A DNA stretch of 64,000 nucleotides, taken from Stappia sp. WLB 29 (GTDB lineage: Bacteria > Pseudomonadota > Alphaproteobacteria > Rhizobiales > Stappiaceae). The translations under genes were made by a program, and so were the position numbers. Positions 1 through 9,039 of this stretch are shown here, one piece after another. Location of the stretch: the NCBI RefSeq assembly GCF_023507705.1, contig NZ_JALBGD010000005.1:117324-181323 (forward strand), given 5' to 3'. Position 1 is the stretch's first letter; every line of letters starts with the position of its first letter. The notes beneath the pieces were generated by a model, which had not been told where the DNA came from, ran no database searches, and was given only the letters and a program-made list of their open reading frames with translations.

Positions 1-1525
1 CTTCACCGGCAACAAGGCGCTGGCCATGGAAGAGCCGTTGCTCTTCGAGATCGGCCGCATGGACGTGTGCGGCGTCGACCTCGACGAGGCGGAGGACTTT
101 GCGCCGGCGCTGGGCGGCCACGCCCGCAAGGCGGTGCCGGACCTGCCGGCGCTGACCGAGCCGGAGACCATGCGCCACTATGTGCGCCTGTCGTCCAAGA
201 ACTACGCCATCGACGCGGGCCTCTACCCGCTCGGCTCCTGCACGATGAAGCACAACCCGCGCCTCAACGAGAAGATGGCGCGCCTGCCGGGCTTCGGCGA
301 CGTGCATCCGCTGCAGCCGCTGTCGACGGTGCCGGGCGCGGTCGAACTGATCGCTGAGCTGGCGCACTGGCTGGTCACCATGACCGGCATGAGCGCGGTG
401 GCGATGAGCCCGAAGGCCGGCGCCCATGGCGAATTGTGCGGCATGATGGCGATCAAGGCGGCGCATCAGGCGGCCGGGCGCGACCCGAAGATCGTCCTGG
501 TGCCGGAATCGGCCCATGGCACCAACCCGGCGACGGCCGCGCTGCTCGGCTACAAGGTGGTCTCCATCGAGGCGCGCGAGGACGGCACGGTGGATCCGGC
601 GGCGGTCAAGGCGCGCATCAAGGAGCATGAGGGCGACATCGCCGGCATCATGCTGACCAACCCCAACACCTGCGGCCTGTTCGAGCGCGACATCATCGCC
701 ATCGCCGAGGCGATCCACGCCGCGGACGGCTATTTCTACTGCGACGGCGCGAACTTCAACGCCATCGTCGGCAAGGCCCGTCCGGGCGACCTCGGCGTCG
801 ACGCCATGCACATCAACCTGCACAAGACCTTCTCCACCCCGCATGGCGGCGGCGGTCCGGGTGCAGGTCCCGTGGTGCTGTCGGAGCGCCTGGCGCCGTT
901 CGCCCCGCTGCCCTTCCTGCGCAAGGTCGAGGGCGGGACGCAGTGGGTGGAAACGGACGCGGAGCTCAAGGACGGCGAGCAGCCCTTCGGCCGCATGACC
1001 GCCTTCCACGGCCAGATGGGCATGTATGTGCGCGCGCTCGCCTATATGAAGAGCCACGGCGCCGACGGCTTGAAGCAGGCGTCCGAGGACGCGGTGCTCA
1101 ACGCCAACTATGTGCGCGTCGGGTTGCAGGACCTGATGAGCCTGCCGTTCGGCCAGCGCTGGTGCATGCACGAGGTGCTGTTCGACGACAGCTTCCTCAA
1201 GGAGACCGGCGTCACCACGCTCGACTTCGCCAAGGCGATGATCGACGAGGGCTACCACCCGATGACCATGTATTTCCCGCTGGTCGTCCACGGCGCGATG
1301 CTGATCGAGCCGACGGAATCGGAAAGCCGCTCCTCGCTCGACCTGTTCATCGCCACCATGCGCGACCTGGTGATGAGCGCGCAGAAGGGCGAGACGGACC
1401 GCTTCAAGGGGGCGCCGTTCCACGCTCCGCGCGGCCGTCTGGACGAGACGCGGGCGGCGCGCAACCCGGTGCTCAAGTGGGAGCGTCCGGCAGCCCAGGC
1501 GGTGCAGCCGCAGGCCGCGGAGTAA
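1..1525 (+). CDS. gcvPB: Glycine dehydrogenase (decarboxylating) subunit 2, 5' partial
   Basis: C-terminal half of the split P-protein of the glycine cleavage system. This PLP enzyme decarboxylates glycine and passes the aminomethyl group to GcvH. The reading frame is open to the first base of the window: the residues before the first visible ATG (FTGNKALA, then MEEPLLFEIG) belong to the conserved family N-terminus, so the true start lies upstream. Family hallmarks include YPLGSCTMKHNPR, the ESAHGTNPATAA segment, and INLHKTFSTPHGGGGPGAGP with the PLP-binding lysine. A hairpin with a T-run follows the stop. gcvT, gcvH and gcvPA would be expected just upstream, outside the window. Confidence 0.95.
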   Translation, partial: FTGNKALAMEEPLLFEIGRMDVCGVDLDEAEDFAPALGGHARKAVPDLPALTEPETMRHYVRLSSKNYAIDAGLYPLGSCTMKHNPRLNEKMARLPGFGDVHPLQPLSTVPGAVELIAELAHWLVTMTGMSAVAMSPKAGAHGELCGMMAIKAAHQAAGRDPKIVLVPESAHGTNPATAALLGYKVVSIEAREDGTVDPAAVKARIKEHEGDIAGIMLTNPNTCGLFERDIIAIAEAIHAADGYFYCDGANFNAIVGKARPGDLGVDAMHINLHKTFSTPHGGGGPGAGPVVLSERLAPFAPLPFLRKVEGGTQWVETDAELKDGEQPFGRMTAFHGQMGMYVRALAYMKSHGADGLKQASEDAVLNANYVRVGLQDLMSLPFGQRWCMHEVLFDDSFLKETGVTTLDFAKAMIDEGYHPMTMYFPLVVHGAMLIEPTESESRSSLDLFIATMRDLVMSAQKGETDRFKGAPFHAPRGRLDETRAARNPVLKWERPAAQAVQPQAAE

Positions 1526-1554
1526 TCCGCAGGGTACGCCTGCTCAACGATATG

Positions 1555-1583
1555 AACGCCCGGCCCCGTGCCGGGCGTTTTCG
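1555..1583 (+). terminator. Rho-independent terminator of gcvPB
   Basis: An 8-bp GC stem (CGCCCGGC at 1557-1564 with GCCGGGCG at 1570-1577), extended by A-T pairs, has a 5-nt loop and is followed by TTTT. It sits about 30 nt after the gcvPB stop, so it probably ends the glycine-cleavage operon. Confidence 0.85.
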
Positions 1584-1609
1584 TTTGGGGAGTGGGGCGT
1601 GGCATCCTC

Positions 1610-1773
1610 TCGGCTGTCACGCCTGCGCAGGCAGGCGTCCAGTATCCGCTGGTCTGCGTGGTGACGCACCGGCCTCAGCCGGGCTTGGGGGGGGCTCCGA
1701 GGACTGTGCCGCCCGTCCCGTGGTTACTGGTTCCCGGTCTCCGGCTGCGCCGGAACCGGGACGACACCCTGCG
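1610..1773. repeat. REP/BIME-like intergenic palindromic element, copy 1
   Basis: Two imperfect hairpin modules face each other. The left module begins CGGCTGTCAC with a CCTGCGCAGG core followed by TCCAGTATCCGC. The right module is TTACTGGTTCCCGGTCT, then CCGGAACCGGGACGACA. The same arrangement recurs at 15700-15870 with clear identity at both ends and a diverged centre, so this is a dispersed element and not a gene. The rest of the gap, 1774-1932, shows nothing besides the ribosome-binding site of the next gene. Confidence 0.7.
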
Positions 1774-1932
1774 TGTGCGGCGTGGGCGAGTGGATCGCAG
1801 GTTGGGGCGGCACTGCGGATCGCAGGGAGGACATCGCCGCCCGATCCGGCGTTGCCGCATTGACCTTGCGCCCCATCTTGCAGCATGAGGCGGGGCGGAA
1901 ACATCCGACGAAACGTCAGGAGCAATGGTGTG

Positions 1933-2508
1933 ATGGACGATCTCGACAGGCGGCAGGGGCTGTCCGAGGAGCTGCTGTACCTTTTGCGCCGCCATCCGCG
2001 CGAGGGCTGGGGCGAGAATGCGGATCTCGGCGATCTCGCCCGCTTCTGGCTGACCCGCCATGATGGGTTCCGCCAGCTGGGCGGGGCGCTGACCGATGCG
2101 CTGACGCGGTTTCGCGAGGGAGAGGTGGAGGCGATGCAGTTCGGCGGCTATTTCGCGCCGCGCCTGCAGCACTTCCTGACCGAGCTGCACCATCACCACA
2201 TGATCGAGGACCAGCACTATTTCCCGGTCTTCGCGGCGGCCGAGACGCGGCTGGCGCGCGGCTTCGACATCCTGGAAAACGATCACGAGCTGATCCACGA
2301 GCGCATCGGCCGGGTGATCGCCAGCGCCAACGGCTTGCTGGGCCTGCTGGAGGGCGGCGACAGGGACCGCATCCGCCGGGCGGCGGATACCTATGCCGCC
2401 GACAGCGACCTGCTGGTGAACGGCTTGCTGCGGCATCTCGACGACGAGGAAGACCTGATCGTGCCCTTGATGATCGAGCGCGGCGAGAGGGACCTCGGCG
2501 TCTCCTGA
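1933..2508 (+). CDS. Hemerythrin-like HHE-domain protein
   Basis: A 191-residue all-helical protein with the His/Glu pattern of the hemerythrin HHE cation-binding family: ELHHHHMIEDQHYFPVF, then LENDHELIHERI, and near the C-terminus HLDDEEDLIVPLM. Family members bind a di-iron (or other metal) centre and act in O2/NO sensing or iron handling; the specific role here is unknown. An in-frame ATG lies 48 nt upstream, but AGGAG at 1918-1922 supports the start used here. The gene stands alone between a REP element and the convergent ccrM gene. Confidence 0.8.
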   Translation: MDDLDRRQGLSEELLYLLRRHPREGWGENADLGDLARFWLTRHDGFRQLGGALTDALTRFREGEVEAMQFGGYFAPRLQHFLTELHHHHMIEDQHYFPVFAAAETRLARGFDILENDHELIHERIGRVIASANGLLGLLEGGDRDRIRRAADTYAADSDLLVNGLLRHLDDEEDLIVPLMIERGERDLGVS

Positions 2509-2616
2509 AGGCAGGTGCCGCACGCGGAACCGCCCCCGCCGGAGTGTCCGGTCGGAGGCGGCCCATCGCGCGGGGAAGCGCTTCTCGGGAACGGGTGGAC
2601 GCCGGAGGAGATTGCC

Positions 2617-4154
<1,538 letters not shown>

Positions 4155-5654
4155 ATGGGCAACGAGTTCCCGAACACCGACATCCCGCAGGAGCTGGCGA
4201 CCCTCGAGCCGCCGCATGTTCCCTATGAGTCCTTCACCGACGCGCAGGCCGCCGTCGACCGGCTGCGGGAGCTGTTCGAGAGCAACACCGCCTTCCTGCG
4301 CGATGCCTTCGCCGATTTCCTCGCCGGCCGCATTCCGCAGGGGCGGGTGCGGGCCTGCTATCCGGAAGTGCGGGTCGTCACCGCCACCCATTCGCGCATC
4401 GACAGCCGGCTGGCCTACGGCTTCGTCTCCGGCCCCGGCGTCCATTCCGCGACGGTGACGCGCCCGGACCTGTTCGGCGGCTATCTGAAGGAGCAGATCG
4501 AGCTGCTGCTGCGCAATCACGAGGTGCCGGTGGAGGTGGGGACGAGCGCCCTGCCGATCCCGCTGCATTTCGCCTTCTACGACGGCACCCATGTGGAAGG
4601 GGCGGCGGAGGTGCTGCAGCGCCCGCTGGCCGATGTCTTCGACCTGCCGGACCTGTCGATCCTGGACGATGCCATCGTCAACGGCACGTTCGAGGTGCCG
4701 CCGGGAGCCCCGCGGCCGCTGGCGCCCTTCACCGCACCGCGCGTCGACTATTCGCTGCACCGGCTGCAGCACTACACCGCGACGGCGGCCGAGCACTTCC
4801 AGAACTTCGTCATCCTGACCAACTACCAGTTCTACATCGACGAGTTCTGCCGGCTGGCGCAGGAGCTGATGAACGATCCGGCAAGCGGCTACACCCGCTT
4901 CGTCGAGCCGGGCAACCTGGTGACGGAGGCGGGCAGCGAGCGCCAGGAAGTGGCGATGCGGCTGCCGCAGATGCCGGCTTATCACCTGGTGCGCCCCGAC
5001 GCGTCCGGCATCACCATGATCAATATCGGCGTCGGCCCGTCCAACGCCAAGACGATCACCGACCATGTGGCGGTGCTGCGCCCGCATGCCTGGTTGATGC
5101 TCGGCCACTGCGCCGGCCTGCGCAACAGCCAGAAGCTCGGCGACTACGTGCTGGCGCACGGCTATGTGCGCGAGGACCATGTGCTGGACGCGGACCTGCC
5201 GACCTGGGTGCCGATCCCGCCGCTGGCCGAGGTGCAGGTGGCGCTGGAGCGGGCGGTGGAGGAGATCACCGGCCTTGCCGGCTACGAGCTGAAGCGGGTG
5301 ATGCGCACGGGCACCGTCGCCTCCATCGACAACCGCAATTGGGAACTGCGCGACCACCGCGAGCCGGTGCAGCGCTTCTCCCAGTCGAGAGCCATTGCGC
5401 TGGACATGGAATCGGCGACGATCGCGGCCAACGGTTTCCGCTTCCGCGTGCCCTACGGCACGCTGCTCTGCGTCTCCGACAAGCCGCTGCACGGCGAACT
5501 GAAGCTGCCGGGCATGGCGACGGATTTCTACAAGCGGCAGGTGGCGCAGCATCTGCGCATCGGCATCCGCAGCATGGAGATCCTGCGGGCGATGCCGCGT
5601 GAGCGGCTGCATTCCAGAAAGCTGCGCTCCTTCGCCGAGACGGCGTTCCAGTAG
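4155..5654 (+). CDS. amn: AMP nucleosidase
   Basis: Hydrolyses AMP to adenine and ribose 5-phosphate, acting in purine salvage and control of the AMP pool in the cytosol. The protein has about 499 residues, against 484 for E. coli Amn. An N-terminal AMN-specific domain is followed by a C-terminal nucleoside-phosphorylase-fold domain. Hallmarks are HFQNFVILTNYQFYIDEF, MINIGVGPSNAKTITDHVAV, LMLGHCAGLRNSQKLGDYVL and ALDMESATIAANGFRFRVPYG. Two starts are possible. ATG 4155 is preceded by AAAGG and is used here. ATG 4116, also with an AGGA upstream, would add 13 mostly polar and basic residues. Confidence 0.93.
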   Translation: MGNEFPNTDIPQELATLEPPHVPYESFTDAQAAVDRLRELFESNTAFLRDAFADFLAGRIPQGRVRACYPEVRVVTATHSRIDSRLAYGFVSGPGVHSATVTRPDLFGGYLKEQIELLLRNHEVPVEVGTSALPIPLHFAFYDGTHVEGAAEVLQRPLADVFDLPDLSILDDAIVNGTFEVPPGAPRPLAPFTAPRVDYSLHRLQHYTATAAEHFQNFVILTNYQFYIDEFCRLAQELMNDPASGYTRFVEPGNLVTEAGSERQEVAMRLPQMPAYHLVRPDASGITMINIGVGPSNAKTITDHVAVLRPHAWLMLGHCAGLRNSQKLGDYVLAHGYVREDHVLDADLPTWVPIPPLAEVQVALERAVEEITGLAGYELKRVMRTGTVASIDNRNWELRDHREPVQRFSQSRAIALDMESATIAANGFRFRVPYGTLLCVSDKPLHGELKLPGMATDFYKRQVAQHLRIGIRSMEILRAMPRERLHSRKLRSFAETAFQ

Positions 5655-5664
5655 GGCTTTCCGT

Positions 5665-6213
5665 TCAGCGGAAATGCGGCCCGTGGCACCAGCAGGTGAG
5701 CGAGTTGCGGCGGCCGAAGGTGACCGGCGCCACCCGGTGCAGCATGAAGGAGGCGAACAGCGTGGCATCGCCGATGCCGCGCTCGGCCGCCCACACGGCG
5801 CCGCCCAGATTGATCTGCAACTCGCCGCCCTGGTAGGCGGCCGGCTCGCTCAGCTGCACCACGATGGTCAGCTTGCGCCGCCGCGCGATGGGGCCGTCGC
5901 CGATGTCGGAATGCCAGTCGTAATGGCCGGCATTGCTCTCGTCATAGGTCGCGACCTGCAGCCGCTCGCCGAAGTCGGTGATGTCGAAGTCGAAATGCTC
6001 GCGGTTGGCCGCCGCCACGCCCGAGACGATCCGCTCCATCACCCAGGCGGCAGTGCCGGTGTCGTCGAGCCAGGCGATCTCCGCCCGGCGGATATTGTGG
6101 TGGTGAAGGCCGCCGACGAGACCGCCCGCCGCCGTCTGTGCCTCGTCCGCAAGGCGGATCACCTCGCGAGCTTCTTCTTTGGAAAACAATGCCGGAATGG
6201 AATGCGTGAACAT
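5665..6213 (-). CDS. 2-oxoglutarate/Fe(II)-dependent dioxygenase (prolyl-4-hydroxylase-like)
   Basis: A 182-residue member of the 2OG-Fe(II) oxygenase superfamily. The iron triad is visible as HYDWHSD (HxD), FMLHRVAPV (distal His), and a following RRNSL with the 2OG-binding Arg. The fold resembles PiuC/P4Hc enzymes, but the substrate cannot be told. ATG 6213 is chosen because GGAG lies 10 nt upstream; a TTG start 18 nt earlier is possible. It is convergent with amn (10 nt between the stops) and co-directional with mutY. Confidence 0.8.
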   Translation of the reverse strand: MFTHSIPALFSKEEAREVIRLADEAQTAAGGLVGGLHHHNIRRAEIAWLDDTGTAAWVMERIVSGVAAANREHFDFDITDFGERLQVATYDESNAGHYDWHSDIGDGPIARRRKLTIVVQLSEPAAYQGGELQINLGGAVWAAERGIGDATLFASFMLHRVAPVTFGRRNSLTCWCHGPHFR

Positions 6214-6313
6214 CGGCCGAAGTCTCCGCAACGGCTAGGGTCAGGACCCAAAAGGTGCGCGTCTATGCGGCAGTTCTTCGGAAAACGCAATCGAATTGCG
6301 GGAGGCCCCTGCG

Positions 6314-7408
6314 TCAGGCGGAAAGCCCCGCCTCGACCGCCTTGCGCATCACCGTCGGCAGGGCCTCGCTGCCGAGATCCGCGGGCGCCGACCACCAGCA
6401 CCCGTCGGGCGCGGCAAGGTCCATCGGCGCGCGCGCATGCCAGACCGCAAGCTCCAGATGGAAATGCGTGAATGTGTGCCGCACGTCGCTGGCGACGCGC
6501 GTCCAGCGCAGCCGCGCGGCGGCAAGTTCCGGCGGCAGCAGGGAGACGTCGCCGCCGTCGACATCTTCTTCCCAGGCGCTGACCGGCGGCTCGCTCATGC
6601 CGCCGAGCAGGCCCTTGGGCGGGCGGCGGCGCAGCAGCACCGCCCCGTCTTCGCGTTTGATCACGAAGGCGAGGCCGTAGCGGGTGGGCTTGGCCGCCTT
6701 GCGCTGCTTGACCGGCAGGATCTCGGCGATGCCGAGGCGTCTCGCCTCGCACGGGGCGGACCAGGGGCAAAGGGCGCAGGCGGGTTTGCGCGGGCTGCAC
6801 AGGCTGGCGCCGAGATCCATCATCGCCTGCGCGAAGTCGCCCGGTCGCTCCTGCGGCACCATCAGCGCGACGGCGGAGCGGATGTCGGGCTTCGAGGCGG
6901 GCAGGGGCGTCTCGATGGCATGCAGGCGCGAGGTGACGCGCTCGACATTGCCGTCGACGACGGCCGCCGGCCGGTCGTAGGCGATGGCGGCGATGGCCGC
7001 CGCCGTATAGGGGCCGATGCCGGGCAGGGCGCGCAGGCCCTCCTCCGTATCGGGAAACACCCCGCCATGATGGCGCATGACCGCCTCGGCGCAGGCCTTG
7101 AGATTGCGCGCCCGCGAATAGTAGCCGAGTCCGGCCCAGGCCTTCATGACGTCGGCCTCGTCCGCCGCGGCAAGATCCGCCACCGTCGGCCAGCGTTCGG
7201 TGAAGCCGGCGAAATAGGGCTTCACCGCCTGCACCGTCGTCTGCTGCAGCATGATCTCGGAGAGCCACACCCGGTAGGGATCGGGCGCCTCGCCCTGCCG
7301 GCGGTCGCGCGGCGAGATGCGCCAGGGCAGCACGCGGGCATGGCGGTCGTACCAGGCGAGCAGGGCGGCGGCGAGATCGGTCGCGGAGGCGGCGGGGGCT
7401 GCGGTCAT
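6314..7408 (-). CDS. mutY: A/G-specific adenine DNA glycosylase
   Basis: Removes adenine mispaired with 8-oxoguanine (GO system). About 364 residues. The catalytic Glu is in SEIMLQQTTV (E51). The helix-hairpin-helix is LPGIGPYTAAAI (128-139), followed by catalytic Asp152 in VVDGNVERV. The [4Fe-4S] cluster cysteines are C204, C211, C214 and C220 (C-x6-C-x2-C-x5-C). The C-terminal part is a NUDIX-like MutT-related domain used for 8-oxoG recognition. The start at 7408 is the first ATG after an unlikely TTG. It is divergent from dciA. Confidence 0.96.
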   Translation of the reverse strand: MTAAPAASATDLAAALLAWYDRHARVLPWRISPRDRRQGEAPDPYRVWLSEIMLQQTTVQAVKPYFAGFTERWPTVADLAAADEADVMKAWAGLGYYSRARNLKACAEAVMRHHGGVFPDTEEGLRALPGIGPYTAAAIAAIAYDRPAAVVDGNVERVTSRLHAIETPLPASKPDIRSAVALMVPQERPGDFAQAMMDLGASLCSPRKPACALCPWSAPCEARRLGIAEILPVKQRKAAKPTRYGLAFVIKREDGAVLLRRRPPKGLLGGMSEPPVSAWEEDVDGGDVSLLPPELAAARLRWTRVASDVRHTFTHFHLELAVWHARAPMDLAAPDGCWWSAPADLGSEALPTVMRKAVEAGLSA

Positions 7409-7568
7409 GGAGCATGAGGATCGGGCGGCGCGGCGCGATTTCAAGTGCGGAATGAACGAGCGGCCGCAAGGCCTGTGGATTGCGCGCTTGCGGGGACAGC
7501 GGTGACGAGACGGGAGAGGGCGGCGCCTCGTCGCAAAAGCGACGCAATTCGCGCGTGAAACAGGAGAT

Positions 7569-8129
7569 ATGAGTGATTCGCGGCACTACAAGTCGAACAA
7601 CAGAACGAATACGGGAGCGGTCCCCGGCTATGTGCGCCGGGTGACGCGCGCGCGCCCGCTTGCCGACCTGATCGGCAAGACGCTGGAGCCGGCCTGCCGC
7701 AAGCGCGGCTTTGCGGCCGCCGACCTTCTCTCCGACTGGCCGGAGATCGTCGGCGAGCGCTATGCCGGCCGGGTGCAGCCGATCCGGCTGGACTGGCCGC
7801 GCGGCAGCCGCGGCGGCGAGTTCGACGAGACCCCGCGCCCGGCGACGCTGGTGGTGCAGACGGACGGGGCGACCGCGCTGCTGCTGACCCACGAGATGCC
7901 GCAGCTGGTCGAGCGCATCAACGGCTTCTTCGGCTGGGCCGCGGTGGAGCGCATCCGCATCCTGCAGCGCCCGGTCACCGACCGTCGCCGCCAGCCGCCG
8001 CCGAAGCTGCGCCCGTTGACCGGCGCGGAGGAGGCGGAGCTTGCCGAGCGGCTGGCCCCCGTCGAGGGCACGCCGCTGGGCGCCGCGCTCGAACGGCTGG
8101 GCCGCGCGGTGCTCGCCCGCACCCGCTGA
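7569..8129 (+). CDS. dciA: DciA-type protein (DUF721)
   Basis: A 186-residue DUF721-family protein. DciA is the ancestral bacterial loader or recruiter of the replicative helicase DnaB in species that lack DnaC/DnaI. The N-terminal DUF721 core contains a LLSDWPEIVGERYA stretch and a QTDGATALLLTHEMPQLVERIN segment; a Pro/Arg-rich linker and a helical tail follow. AGGAG at 7562-7566 lies unusually close (2 nt) to the ATG. It neighbours mutY, dsbA and smc, a grouping common in Rhizobiales. Confidence 0.8.
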   Translation: MSDSRHYKSNNRTNTGAVPGYVRRVTRARPLADLIGKTLEPACRKRGFAAADLLSDWPEIVGERYAGRVQPIRLDWPRGSRGGEFDETPRPATLVVQTDGATALLLTHEMPQLVERINGFFGWAAVERIRILQRPVTDRRRQPPPKLRPLTGAEEAELAERLAPVEGTPLGAALERLGRAVLARTR

Positions 8130-8314
8130 GGCGCCTGCGGAAACGGCTCCCCGCCTGCTCGCGACGGCTGCTCGCGATCTTGTGAAGCCGGCGGAACTCT
8201 GCGGTTTTCCGCGCTCCCATTGCCGCCACAATATGCGTGTCGTTTGAATTTCGCACAAAAGGCGATAAACAGCGTTTACGCCGATAGACCCTTTCATTCA
8301 GTGGGAAGAGACCC

Positions 8315-8953
8315 GTGAGCCTGAACCGTCGACAGTTGATCCTGCGTTCCTCCGCCGGCCTGCTCCTGGCCGGAACCGTGCTGCCGGCCCTGCCGGCCTT
8401 TGCCCAGTCGGTCGACGTCGAGGAACTGATGAAGCCGGGCGCGCTTCCCGACAAGGTGCTGGGCAGCGAGGACGCGCCGCTCACCATCGTGGAATACGCC
8501 TCGATGACCTGCGGCCACTGCGCCAACTTCCACAAGAACACTTATCCGCATCTCAAGAAGGAGTATGTGGAGACCGGCAAGGCGCGCTTCGTCTTCCGCG
8601 AGTTCCCGCTCGACCCCGTCGCCTCGGCCGCCTTCATGCTGGCGCGCTCGGTGCCGGAGGACAAATATTTCGAGGTGGTCGACTTCATGTTCGCCGAGCA
8701 GAGGGCCTGGGCCTTCACCCAGGACCCGTACAACTCCCTGCTGAGTTTCGCCAAGCAGATCGGCTTCACTCAGGAAAGCTTCGAAAAGGTCCTGACCGAT
8801 CAGGCTCTGCTTGACGGGATCAATGCGACGCGCGACCGTGCGTCGAATGAGTTCGGCGTCAACTCGACGCCGACGTTCTTCTTCAACGGCAACAAGGTCA
8901 GCGGTGCGATCTCGCCTGAGGAACTCGACAAGGAAGCTGCCAAGTATCTCTAG
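8315..8953 (+). CDS. DsbA-family thiol:disulfide oxidoreductase, exported
   Basis: A 212-residue periplasmic thioredoxin-fold protein. The N-terminus (SLNRRQLILRS, then a hydrophobic stretch ending PAFAQS) is a signal peptide with a Tat-like twin arginine. The active site is CGHC (C66/C69), and the cis-Pro loop is VNSTPTFFF. It belongs to the DsbA/BdbD type (DSBA-like thioredoxin domain) that oxidises or shuffles disulfides in exported proteins. The start is GTG with GGAAGAG upstream. smc follows after a short hairpin-rich gap. Confidence 0.9.
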   Translation: MSLNRRQLILRSSAGLLLAGTVLPALPAFAQSVDVEELMKPGALPDKVLGSEDAPLTIVEYASMTCGHCANFHKNTYPHLKKEYVETGKARFVFREFPLDPVASAAFMLARSVPEDKYFEVVDFMFAEQRAWAFTQDPYNSLLSFAKQIGFTQESFEKVLTDQALLDGINATRDRASNEFGVNSTPTFFFNGNKVSGAISPEELDKEAAKYL

Positions 8954-8954
8954 G

Positions 8955-9015
8955 ACCGGCTCCGCCGGTGCCCGGGCGCCGGCGGCTGCCTGCTTGCGGG
9001 GCGTGAGCGCCCCGC
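8955..9015 (+). other. Two GC-rich hairpins between dsbA-like gene and smc
   Basis: Hairpin 1 is ACCGGC-TCC-GCCGGT (8955-8969). Hairpin 2 is GCGGGGCG-TGAG-CGCCCCGC (8996-9015), a perfect 8-bp stem with a 4-nt loop. Neither has a T-run. They lie 2 nt after the upstream stop and end about 25 nt before the smc ATG, so they may affect mRNA processing or partial termination between the two genes. Confidence 0.5.
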
Positions 9016-9039
9016 CGGCTGCCTGCTGACGCTGCGCCC

